From Lanius collurio (Eukaryota; Chordata; Aves; Passeriformes; Laniidae), in assembly GCA_020086605.1 (NCBI GenBank), contig JACBWW010000070.1:2294917-2358916 (forward strand): a stretch of 64,000 nucleotides of DNA, given 5' to 3'. Below, one piece after another: positions 50,200-61,900 of this stretch. The stretch's first letter is position 1; each line of letters begins with the position of its first letter. Made by a program: the position numbers and the translations under genes. The notes beneath the pieces are model-generated. The model was not told the origin of the DNA. It worked only from the letters and a program-made list of their open reading frames with translations, and did no database searches.

Positions 50200-50930
50200 A
50201 ATTCCCTATCCATGGTAAACATTTAACCTCTCATGTCAGCAGGGCCTATCTTGATGTTCTAAAGAGATTTTAGCTGTGAAGTGCAGATGGATTGAATTAA
50301 GTGTTTCAGCTCCCTGGAAATTATATGAGCATCCTACCAACATCAGTCTAATCAGAAAACTATTTCCACTCTTCTGCCTTAAATAGTATCAGTCCAGGCT
50401 GTGTACAGGGAGGGAGAGAATTGCTTTAACAAATTTCACTACCCAGTGTCCCTCAAATGGTACAAAGTGACATTGCTGTTGAATAGAAGGTGCTGACTGT
50501 TATCTGTGGTTAATAGCATCTCTTGCTAGCCCCCATTCAGCTGCCAGTTAGCACAAAGCCACGTCTGCATGACTTTTAAAGGGTCTGCATTAATACACCC
50601 AGACAATCAATGGTTTCTGCCTCTTCCACAAGGACATTGGTTTGTTACCATTGCTAGATGCTGTCAACAGAAAATGACACGGGAGTCACAAAAGTTAAAA
50701 TGGTGTCAATTTAATCAGAGAACAGACAAAAGGCAAACAATGCTGTCCTGGAAAGGAGTGTAGCAAGGAGACTCAGAGGTTGGCGTAAGCCACACTTGGC
50801 AGGTCCCAGTGAAACCAGATTGAAATTCAATGCTACAAAATCCAGCAATGTGACACACAGGATGAGAGCTGTTGTTTCCATTCAATTAAAATCAGCGACT
50901 GCTGCTGGCGTAAAATAAATTTGACAAAAT
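50200..50930. promoter_or_regulatory. Candidate conserved non-coding / enhancer block
   Basis: About 0.7 kb of higher complexity and slightly higher GC than its flanks, with no simple repeat or mobile element that I recognise. A cluster at 50491-50511 contains TGCTGAC (MAF half-site type), TTATCT (GATA type, reverse) and TGTGGTT (RUNX type), all within 21 bases. Other words include TTTGTTACC (FOX-like). Such motifs are short and can arise by chance; conservation is not shown. Confidence 0.28.
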
Positions 50931-51865
50931 ACCAAGAGAATCTGTATTGTAGGTCAAACTATTTTCCTTCTAAACTGAAAGAAAATAACAGTGGGAAATG
51001 AGTTAGTGCAATTGTTGTCTGAATTACACAAAATAATAATAAAAAAGTCATCCTGCAATTTCCTATTCACTGTGAAGTTTAACAAAACTCTACTGATTGA
51101 GATGATTCCACTATAAAACTAAGCAATTTATAGTGTTTACGTATTTATGAAAATGGGCTGCAAGAATTTTAAGATACTTCTTTTTGGAATTCATACTGTG
51201 TTGTGCACATAATTTCTCAAAAACCTGCTTATTTTTTAAGGTTTTATAGAAAAATAACATGATCTTGCTTCTTATTTGTGGAAAAATTGGTTTTACAAAC
51301 CATCTAGTTATGTATTTTTTTAATGTGTGTGTCCTATTCTGACAGGATACTGTAACCTGGCCGTACGTCATCGCAAAATTTGCAGCTTCCTCCTTCCTCT
51401 CTGTGATGACTCCTGTAAGGAAAGCTTGGTGCACAGGCAGGGAGGAATCCAAATGGTGTCCGATCTAAACTAATCTGCCTGAGTTAGGAGAACAAATCTC
51501 ACATTAGGAGAACGAATCTGGCATGTCCTGTAGCCTAGATGCAGGTCTGCAAACATTTAGGCTCAGGTTCTCTTTGTCTAATGTTAAGTACCAGGCGAGA
51601 GTTCTTTTCTAGCTGATGTAAATCCGGATGGTTATTAAGTGTTTCAAAGTTCTGAATAAACTAGAGATGCCCTATGTCTCTCTCCACTGCATACACAAGA
51701 AATGAAAAGGTTAGTTTTCTAATATTATTTGGGATAATTTTGTCCTTTGTGTGTGTACATGAAAACAATCATGTGATGAATGCTAAGGATAATTGTTAGT
51801 GTTAAGAGAACTCCCCAGATTCTTTTATCTTCTATGTAAACTATTAAGATGCAAAGACATTAGAG

Positions 51866-51895
51866 AAAAAACAAACAAACAAACAAAAAACAAAC
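51866..51895. repeat. (CAAA)n tract
   Basis: A6 then repeated CAAA units and A6 again, ending CAAACC. Confidence 0.85.
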
Positions 51896-52087
51896 CTTTA
51901 TTTTTTTGAGAATAAGCACTTAAAAAAATTAAGAGTGAAAGATGCTCAAGATAATATAACTGCTATGGTCAGGTGAACCAGCTCTTTATCAATTATTGGT
52001 AATATATGAATGATTAGATTAATAAGCTTTTTGACAAATTAATCCCTTAAACTTTCTTGTTCTGTTGTACTGATTATTTGTTATAGC

Positions 52088-52103
52088 AAAAAAAAAAAAA
52101 AAA
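52088..52103. repeat. A16 homopolymer
   Basis: Sixteen consecutive A followed by GAGTCC. Confidence 0.85.
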
Positions 52104-53403
52104 GAGTCCTGAGAGTTGGCAAAGAGTTTTACATATGTGTTATTTCTTGACCTCCATAATAAGTCTAGAACTTATTTGAGTATTCTGAAGACTTTTATGG
52201 TCATCTGCATGTTATCTCTGCCTGTAAACTACTTCAAAGTAAATAAAAGTAACTGTAATCAAAATGACTTCGTAAGATGTAAAGTGACGAGGGCAGGTGC
52301 CAGCCTGGAAACAGCTCTTTAGTCATATGGTGTTCTACTGTGGGTAACAGCTGGAGTGTGATTTATGAATGAGGATTCGTTAAAAAAACATCAGTATTAC
52401 CCTGCATGGACAATTAATCTGGTGGGAAACCACCTAAACTCAGATTTAATGTAAGGCAGACTGCTGGCCCTCTGAAACAGCATGGTGAGCCTTCTTGACG
52501 AGGGAGCAACTTGTGTTAAAAACAGTCACAAGCAGGTAGACACTGAAAAGAGCTGAAGATACAACTGCCTAAACCTGATGTGTTGTTCAGAGCAAGTCAC
52601 TTACCCTTAGCTTTATCTATCCTATCATTAAGTACCTGAAAGATAGGCTGCTATCATAAACTAAGTGTGTATGCCTCCTATAAAACAGATGGAAAGAAGC
52701 ATACACATTCCATATTGGAACTTGGGATGGGATCACTTGTGCCTTATTTTCAGGAGCTTCAAAGTTACATAACAGGAAATGAACACCTAATTTAATAATA
52801 TTCTAGTTCATTTCTGAGCAGCAATAAGTTTTATAGAAAATTATGATTTTAGAAAGCTATTTTAATGAATGCTAACAATGTAGCACATCAGAAAATATGT
52901 TTGGCAATTATTGAGTGATGGTGATGAAAATATTATGAAAAGTAAGAAAAATTAAAAATAAAGAAAGCTTTTCTATCTTCTAGTGTACAATCACTGGATC
53001 TCATATATGACAGAAATTTTGAACTTAGATTTTTCTATTTGAAGCAATATCTTTTTTATGGAGTGTGAATCAAATTGATGCTTTGGTGGATCTGAACTGG
53101 TTTTGTACTTCAAGTACCTATCATGAGAAGTTTGGAAATGTATGAACCTTTCTATTGATAACTCTGTCAGCAGAATTCTTTGACATTAATGAAAATAAAA
53201 TATTTTAAATATATACTTTTCAAAAATACATTTAAATGGTAGTTACACACAAGGTAGTAAACATCAACTTCCTAAGAAAACCACAAACAAAAAACAACCA
53301 AATCAACCAAAAAAAAACCCCACCAAAACTCTTATTGTTTTGTCCTGGGCTCAGCTGGGTCTTTTGTTAGTACTGTGTGTGCATTCGTGCATGTACATGG
53401 CAC

Positions 53404-53420
53404 TGTGTGTGTGTGTGTGT
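53404..53420. repeat. (TG)8 microsatellite
   Basis: Eight TG units plus one T in CACTG...TGTAAATG. An A-rich CAAC/CAAA tract lies just before it at about 53282-53325. Confidence 0.85.
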
Positions 53421-55445
53421 AAATGTATTCCAAATGTAGCAACTATGGGCACCATTCTTGTTTTGTCATGAGCTGGATTCAAGACCTTTTCTAGACAGCG
53501 CATTTTTCCTTCTTGAGGTAGAAGTTTAAGAGGTCAAGTCAAGTATATCCAGAAAATTCCTATTTAATTCCTAAGGGAGGCTAGGTGATTACTTTATATG
53601 GGTATCTGCACAGCAGAAGTCTAAAGATTTTAAGGTTAATCCCATCCTGTGCATATGTTTGAGGACAGATGTTACACTTGGTTTCAATGCAAATGTCAGC
53701 AAAATTGTGCATATAGAGCTCCAATAGATAGTCAAAGAAATACTGTGATTCTTTTCTATATTTCCTTATACCACACTTTTCTTCTTTTATTTCCATATGC
53801 TGAAATGCAAAGGATGAGTTTTGATTCATTTTATTTTGAGACTAAAGCACTAATTTCCCTAACTAATATATTTTGGACATTAAACATCTTAAGAGAAAGC
53901 AGTCTGATTTTGTTTCTGATCCGAACTCTTCATAGCATTTTTGTAGACCCTTGGATTTTTAACCAGAGAAGTGGTCAAATATGTCAGAAAAAGCAAAGAT
54001 ATTTCAAAAGCAGTAACACAATAAATTACATATTTTGCCTGTTTACAGATGAAAATCTGCCTATTATTGATGTAGTAAATGGTTTTCAGTTTGAATGGGT
54101 TTATTTCTCAACTGCACTGACACCTCAGAGGAAAAGAGAATAACATGCAAAAACTTCAGCAATAAAGCATCAGTCTTTAAAACACAAAGGTACTGAGACA
54201 ACTCAGCCACTTATTACAAACTATTTCTCTATGGCTGTGCAAATATAACATTGAGTCTCTGAAGAACTAAGTTAAATAAGTACAGTTCAGGAGGTTTTTC
54301 TGATAGTTGTATAGCTCAGATACACAGTACTGGTGTCCCAGGTTATGCCCAAGACTATTTTATGGCTTTTTTGTAATTAAATACTAAATTTACAAATTAC
54401 ATTTTTCTATAGCTTCATTTGGTGAAAAATGTCATTTGACTAGATTCAGTTGGGAATTTGATCACAGAGGCTGTTAAAATAGCAAACGACTGCAGCAGAG
54501 TATTCAGACTGGGTATAACCCTGACTAAGTAACCTTATATCATGGTTGACTCTGTTTTCAGCCAGGGACTTCCTGGAGTCCTTTCACCCTGAACTATCAA
54601 AGAATGCTGTTGAATTCTCACCACAATACTTTCTGATTCCTCCCCATTCCGAGAATTGCCTAGAATTTCTATGGTTCAAAAATGCTTTTCTGCTTATCTG
54701 AATGCTGCATCATAAGATACATATTCCTTGTTCTTCTTCTACAATGTAAACTGTGCCAGAAAACATTATAGACAGGATCATCACTGAAATCTATAAATCT
54801 ACAAATCTATACATTGCTATATTTTCTACATGGCAAACAGACAGGTATTTTCCTCCTCAGGGAACTATCCTCTATTCTATTCTTGCATTTACTTTTCCAC
54901 ACCCTTATATACCCTTTTACAATAGTTGCTTCAGGGAAATTCAGATTTTGAGAATGTTATAGCAAAAGGGGAGGAGAAATACACAAAGGTCTGTAAATTA
55001 AGAGTTGTTCCACGTTATGAATGTACCTTGAAACCTCTGCAACAGTGAAAATGTAACGATTGAAGGAAATAAAATAGGGGGAAGTCAAGGGCTGTGTGAC
55101 GCATCTTCATCAGTCCACTGAAGAACTGTGTCCTGAAACATGCACATATGGAGGATAATAGTATTATGTTCAAAAGGCAACAAGAATTGGACAACCTGAG
55201 CACATTTAAGAGAATATCAGAGAATCTCTGTGTACAAAGAGGAGCTAAGCTGAACCCTGGGAGACAGATGGCAAAATGCAAAGTTTGGATGTAAAAGAGC
55301 TACTTAAGACACATTATTTTACGTTGACTTTAAAGTCATTATTTCAGTTGCTGTGCTGAAATTCTACTTGTTTCAGATTATGATGTGTAAAAAGAGGAAA
55401 AGAAGTGTGAAACCACTGGTAAAGTGGTTGAAGCAAAAGACACAA

Positions 55446-55973
55446 TTCTGGTGCAGCCTCACCTCAAGTGCTGTGTGAGTTCTGGGAACCACAACAAAAG
55501 AAATATATGAAGGTATTCGAGAGTGTCCAGAGAAGAGCCATGATGATGGTGAATGGCCTAGAGGGCAAGCTGTGCAAGGAGTGGCTGAGGTCACTTGATT
55601 TCCTCATCTTGGAGAAGAGCTTGAGGGGAGGCCTGATTGTCTACAGGTTCCTCAGGAGGGGGAGTGAAGAGGCAGGCACTGATCTTTCTGGTGACCAATA
55701 ACAGGATGCTAAGGAATGGCATGAAGCAGTATCAAGGGAGACATATTTTGGATATTAGAAAAATGTTCTTCACACAGAGGTGCTTGGGCACTGGAACAGG
55801 CTTACCAGGGAAAGTGGTCACAGCCCCAAGCCTGACAGAATTCAAGAAGCATTTGGACAATGCTCTCAGGCACATGGTGTCCAGTGTAGGGCCAGGCTGT
55901 CCTGTGTAGGGCCAGGGTTCGAACTCAATGATTCTATTGGGTCCCTTCCCACTCAGAATATTCTGCAAAATAC
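55446..55973 (+). mobile_element. CR1 LINE 3' region, about 0.53 kb, 5'-truncated
   Basis: A well-preserved copy of the CR1 3' region. It runs in order through CTGGTGCAGCCTCACCTCAA, GAGTGTCCAGAGAAGAGCC, GAGTGGCTGAGGTCACTTG, CTTGGAGAAGAGC, GGAGTGAAGAGGCAGGCACT, GATATTAGAAAAATGTTCTTC, GGGCACTGGAACAGGC, CAAGAAGCATTTGGACAATG and ends TGGGTCCCTTCCCACTCAGA-ATATTCTGCAAAA. It starts well inside the element, as is usual for CR1. A 13-bp word GTGTAGGGCCAGG is present twice (55884-55896 and 55904-55916), which looks like a small internal duplication. Open frames at 55468-55909 are short and overlapping and are not intact coding sequence. Confidence 0.92.
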
Positions 55974-58900
55974 AATTTAATAGCACATTCAGGGTGCCTT
56001 AATCTGTGGACTACCTCAGAAACATTTCTGTCTTTGAGACTATCAAACTATGGATTCATACTATACCCTTCTGATCTCCCTGCTATGTACCTGTTCTCAG
56101 TTTCCTGTGCCTTTGGTGTAGAAGTTCAGATTTGGATCATTTTAATGGGCTTGTCCTGAACTTTATCCTGAAAGATAACCTAATACCTGTTGAAAGAATT
56201 ATGTACTGGTTGCTACAGATGGGAAAAGGATTTTCTAAAAATAATTATGTCCTTAAGTTTTCTTACACCTTTCATCTTTTTTTTTTTTTTATAATGTACT
56301 AAAAGGTGTGAACATGGAAGAAATTTTTATTCATTATAAATCCAGTACTGGATAGATGCACAAACAGTATAGACCCTCTAAAAAAAATGTTTCAAAGAAT
56401 CATATAAACCATAGGTTAAGTAGTTCTTAGCTCTAAGTGGTTTTGTGTTTAAGTTTTCTGTATATTGAATGAAGCATTGAACAAACTCTGAAAGTTCTTT
56501 CTCATTTCTTACTACCATGCATGTATGGAAATCAGTCAAGCAGGAAAATAAAGAGATGATGAGAAACTAAGCATCTATTTGCATTCCCAAGGGGCTCTGT
56601 ACATTCTGATTTTTCCACTGTAACTTTAGTAGTTAAAGGGAGGATTTCACTTGAAACCCCGGATGAAGGATTATTGATCCCAAAGAAAAGAAAAATCAGA
56701 AAGAAGCAAAATTACTTTCTTACCCAAAGGTTCAAAAATTGTAAAACTAATTTTTTTTTGCTAAAATTCTGCATCCAAACCAAACCAAACCATAAAGAAA
56801 ACACACATGGAAAACTAAAATAAAACCAAAAAAATAGGAATTAAATGAGATATGCAGGAAGTTGTCTTGTATAAGATAGATCAGGGGTTTTTTGACCAGA
56901 TGGATAAACTGACAGATACTTGCAAATTTCCATGTTCATAGTCACAACAAGAGCTTGGTTTTCTGAAGGAGTAAAAAACTTGGAGATTTTTCAGGATTGT
57001 GGAGTAACTTATTTCTATTTAACAGCTTAAAAAGTTATTTAAAAAGAATAAAAAAGGTGATGATTTATGGGTTTTTTAAGTTATTTAAGTACACTTAAAT
57101 TTGGAGACAGTTACTGCATCAACTAATCAAAAGTGTGGAGACAGCATCTGAACTTGAATGAATTCAATTACACACCTTAAATGGATTCCTAAATACCTTA
57201 TGTATTTCTTCCAGTATGTTTTATTTGTTGGGATGTTTCTACATGCTGAGGTAAAAGCTTCTCTTTAATATCCTGCTTTTATAGAAACCATTTGTTAACC
57301 GCTTGATGTAATAGAAATGAATATCATTGAAGACTATGCTGAAGTTTACTGGCATAATTTCTGAGCAAGAGTAGAGAAGTGAGCAGAACTTTTATGTTTG
57401 TTCGGATCTGATGTCAGTAATGTGGAGGTGAGCAAACCAAATTTTTATATTACAGCATAATTTCAAGATAAGAACACCTAAGATGGCATTAAACTCTTTC
57501 AGTTACATAAGAGATGCACTAAATATTGTAATATGTTTCTAGCACAGGGGAAAACACTTTTATTCTTTCACAAGCTACACTTCCCCTGTTATTTGGCCCA
57601 AATCTCACCCTCGTCTGGCTTTTAAAACTATGTGAACTTCTCAGTTTTCAAAGGCCTTTTTTTCATCCTTGTTTCTTCAACTAATGAAAAAAGCGGAGGG
57701 TGACATATTTCTATTCTGTAGAGCTGTACAGGAGCTATTTACAACATGTATTTGTCACAGAGTTTCACTAATTGAAACATAACGTGCAGATTATGCACAT
57801 CAAAAACACCTTTCCAGTGACTAAATTAATCCATGTTATTCAGAGTACAAGCATTATGCTAGTGGTTCCTTTAAGATATTTGGCTTTCTAGATTAGTTAA
57901 ACATCAAATATCCCTACTATCACACAAAGTGTTTTCATAATAAACAAAGTACATCAGTCAGATTTTATGTCTTCTGCCTGTTATGGAAACTTTCTGTAAA
58001 GACTTTGGTGATACCTCATGGAAAACTTTGAAGGTTATTTTTTTTTTCCCAAGTAATTCTGCGAATATTATCAAGTATTTGCTTTTCCTTTCTCATTGTA
58101 AGAAGCATTACCTAGGACAACATATGATGCATATGATGCATATGATGAGTTTTCTGTTAAGGTAATATTATTTGTTCATGATACATATTCTAAGTCATGA
58201 TATACACTACTATTTAATTCCTTCTATTATTTCAGGCAAGGAAGGGGGCATTAATGTCAGGAATTTCCATTTAGGTCATTGTAGTTGAGAATGTCTTTGT
58301 CAGTCTTAAAATAATGTATCAAGCCTGGAGCATCCCTAGAGGAAGAATGCAACAATCTTTTCTTATTCTACCCTCCCCTGAGCCACCACCTTATCATAAC
58401 CCCAGGTTATGAAATAAAATAATTTTATCATTCTACCATATAGGCAACCCAGTAGCACAATCCCTATATTGTGGGTTAAACATCAGATATGGAACAATTC
58501 CAGTTTATGCTTGACCCTTTTACTCTCTGTAGTGTGCACTGTTTTCATATCTTTCTGTTAATTATATTTTCCTTAGATGACAGCTGACTGGTGAAAAGAA
58601 AGGGTGAAGGCTTGTGGGAGTAGGAGTGGGTTGTTTAAATGTGATTGGAAGTAACTTAACTGCATAAAATTATGTGTCAATGTTGGGTCAATTTACCACC
58701 CATATACTTTTTGCATGTAACTGAAAAAGAAGAGAGACTGGAGGGTGTGAGGAAGACTATAAAATTAAATATTATAAAGATATTAATAAAGAAAGAATTT
58801 AAAATAAAAGGATTTTTTTCTTTTTAATCTGAGGAGGGGAATGTTCCATGGAATCAAAATTCTTTATGTTGTCTATTTCTTTATCTCTGAGCATACTTTA

Positions 58901-61900
58901 ATGGATTTTCTTAGTGAAATGTGGGTGGCACTGCAGTTTACAGATATGGTATGAATGCTCTTTATTTTCTTATGTGGATTTGTTCAGATATCAGAATAGT
59001 GGGTTCCGTGAAAGACCTTATGGAAAATCTAGATATAATAATATAATAAAGTTTTTTAAATGTAAATCAACTATGCATATTTATTTTATTTTCTTCTACC
59101 CCTCCACTGTGCCCATTCCCAGTCAATAAAACAAAGGAAGGAAAGCAGAAAGATGTTGACAGTGGCTTCACAATGACGGACGGTTTTGCACTTAAAACAC
59201 AAATGCACTCGTTATGTTTGTAATACATCATATACTCTCTCAAATTATACTGTTTAAAACTAGTCTTTGCTGTTAGAGATTTTGAGTACAGATAGCATTT
59301 TCTAAGAATTTAAATTATTTTTTTTTTATTTATGAGTTAATTTGAAAATTGGTTTTAAAAGAAAATCACTTTCTTAACAGAATATGTCACAAATCTTTTA
59401 AATAACAAAATAGTTCTTCAGACCTGCTACTTAACAAAATCTCATTAAATGTTGTTAAACAAGTATTACCTATAATCTGAATACTCATTTTAGGATTTTT
59501 TTTTAATTATTTTTCTAGTATTATATAAAAATGACAATATAGTTTCAGTGACTTGAAAGACTGACTACCTTTTTCCTCAAAATGTCACCTAACTTAACCG
59601 TTAAACACAAGATCAGTACTACTTTCGAGGAGATGTGTAGGCCACATTTTATTTACTTTGAAAATATTTCTGTTTGTTCTCTTTCCTTCTTTGAGATACA
59701 TTCCCCAGTTTTACTTTTTATACAAGGAAAGAGAAGTCTAGTTAGTATGTCTTTTTTCTGTACTTAAGGCAGGAAAGCAAGTGTTGTATATCCCCAAATT
59801 TTAATTTAATTCCCTTAGATGCTCATTAGCCTGGACCTGGAAGGCTAGAACATTTATCCTGTTGATTTCAAAGGTTACAGAATTTCAAGTTCTTTCTGTT
59901 CTTTCATAAGTAGGTGAAAATGAGAATACTCTATTCCAGTCAGTAGATCAAAGATAGCTGATTAGGTTTCACAGAGCAACAAAACTACCAATGCCAGTTT
60001 GTGAGCTCAATTCAAATTTCCTTTGACAAAAGCATCAAGGCCAGCTGAGTAGAATAGAAGTGAGAAGAATGTAGTTATCATTCATATTACCTATTTGTTA
60101 TTCTTATCTGTTATCTGCCACAGATTGCTAATAGCAGGGACTTGACAAAAAAAAACCCGAACGCACAGTAGAAGTAAAACCCTTTAATATTTTGGTAGAA
60201 AAGTTCACCAGACTAATTGGTTTCTTAATTCAGGTTTTACTGTGTATTGTGATGAAAGACATAAGTGTTTTCTTGTGAGTTTTAAGAATACTGAAAACAT
60301 TAGATCTTTCATCTGGGGAAATAAATTTATCAATGGCCATGTTCCCTTGCTTAGAATCATGCATTTCTTCAATTTGATTGCAATTTTGGTTACGTTCCCT
60401 CCCTTCAGCTCTGTGTTGAGAGCCATTTTGGAGTAACTTGCCAGAATCAATAAAGATACCTGATATCTTTCACATTTTTGACCACAGGTATACTCTTCAG
60501 GTCTTTGGAATACTGAGAAGTTAGTATATTTGAAAAAAATGCTATTTGGAAATCTTGTGGGGTGAAATTATCACTTATCATTATTTTTTGACATGTCTTT
60601 TCAACACTGTTATCATCCATGATGCTGCTGATGCTACTCATTTTCAAGTCAAAAGAATTAATTAAACTTACATTACACTTAGTAAAAAGGCTTAATATCA
60701 TAACATGATATTTCATTAATAATCTCTTAATTATATCCCAAACAGCCTCAGAATAATTAATTTCTTTCCTTACTGTTTATCTACAAATTAATCTTACAAC
60801 TTGAATTAGTAAATTTATTCATAAACAGAGTTTTATGAAGTGTTCCAATAAGTCAAAAAATTATGAGTTGTACATTTCTTTCTTTAATTTGACAAAATTG
60901 AAGTTCTAATTTATTGATAATTTTAAGTGTTCACTTTTATCATAGCTTTGAATTAGTTTTCTACATCTATCTGATGTAGAGTTGATTTGCATTAGGCTGG
61001 GAATCATGTACATTAGTTCTGTCTCAGCCAATCTGGTTAATATTGATAGTTATAAGGACTAAGGAGCTTTCCTTGGTAAAAGGGTTGGTTGAATTAAAGA
61101 CAAAGGAATCTGCCAGCAATGAGAAACTTGGTTAAAATACTGACATTTGAGTAACACTTAACAGACACTATCAAGTCTAGTCTTCATCAAGAAACCAGGG
61201 AAAGTCATGGTCACCCTAAACTGTAAATATGTACAGTACATGGATGCATAAGATGTACATGAATATTTTTTTCATTTCTAGCATAATGGCCCTATAAAAT
61301 TATGAAAAAGACCCAAGCAAACTACAGAACAGGTAAAGGAGCTGGAAATAATGCACAGAATTTTGAAAATCCAAAACTAATAAACCAATCCAACCTGTGT
61401 GTATGCTTAGGTATGTTTTCAAGTGAGACTCATGTCTTAGCATATTCAGTTTCCAAATAGAGTGAGAACGCAGTAATGTGACTGTATTTTCATTGTCAGT
61501 TTTGCCTTTCTCCTCCTCCTCCTTCTGTTGTTTTTTTCACTGTATTCACAAACACAGGAAAGCTCTGAGCTTAGAAAATAAGGTTTTTGATGTCCAGCAG
61601 AAATAGTTCCATCCAGCTCAGTTATGACATTTTGTCTTGCCATACTTATTAAATTTTCTCAGCAGGTTTCTGTGTTCTGAATGCTCAGCAGCAGCCAGCT
61701 CTTCACTTCCATAAAACAACATCTAAGTTCCATAAAGGATCCATTATCTGTAGAATCCTAAATACAGCCTTACACAGAAGAAGCACACAGAGGAAGCACT
61801 CTCATCAGGCACCATCTGATAAGGACATCATAGAAACATCATCTGTTCCTCTGGCGGGGGTGGTTAGTATCTTTAGCCTAGTCATGTAGAACTGTGATAA

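Larger units (their letters stand above)
45622..55445. other. Long non-coding stretch with candidate regulatory block
   Basis: No recognised gene. Contains the (AGAT)11 array, a high-complexity block at 50.2-50.93 kb, A-runs at 48012-48028 and 52088-52103, a CAAA tract at 51.87 kb, a (TG)8 repeat at 53.40 kb and a 164-codon unsupported frame at 53649-54143. Confidence 0.55.

Noticed and set aside
56395..56440. CR1-like reverse-complement end
   Set aside because: Only a short loose resemblance to AATCATAGAATC-type sequence, with no following CR1 body.
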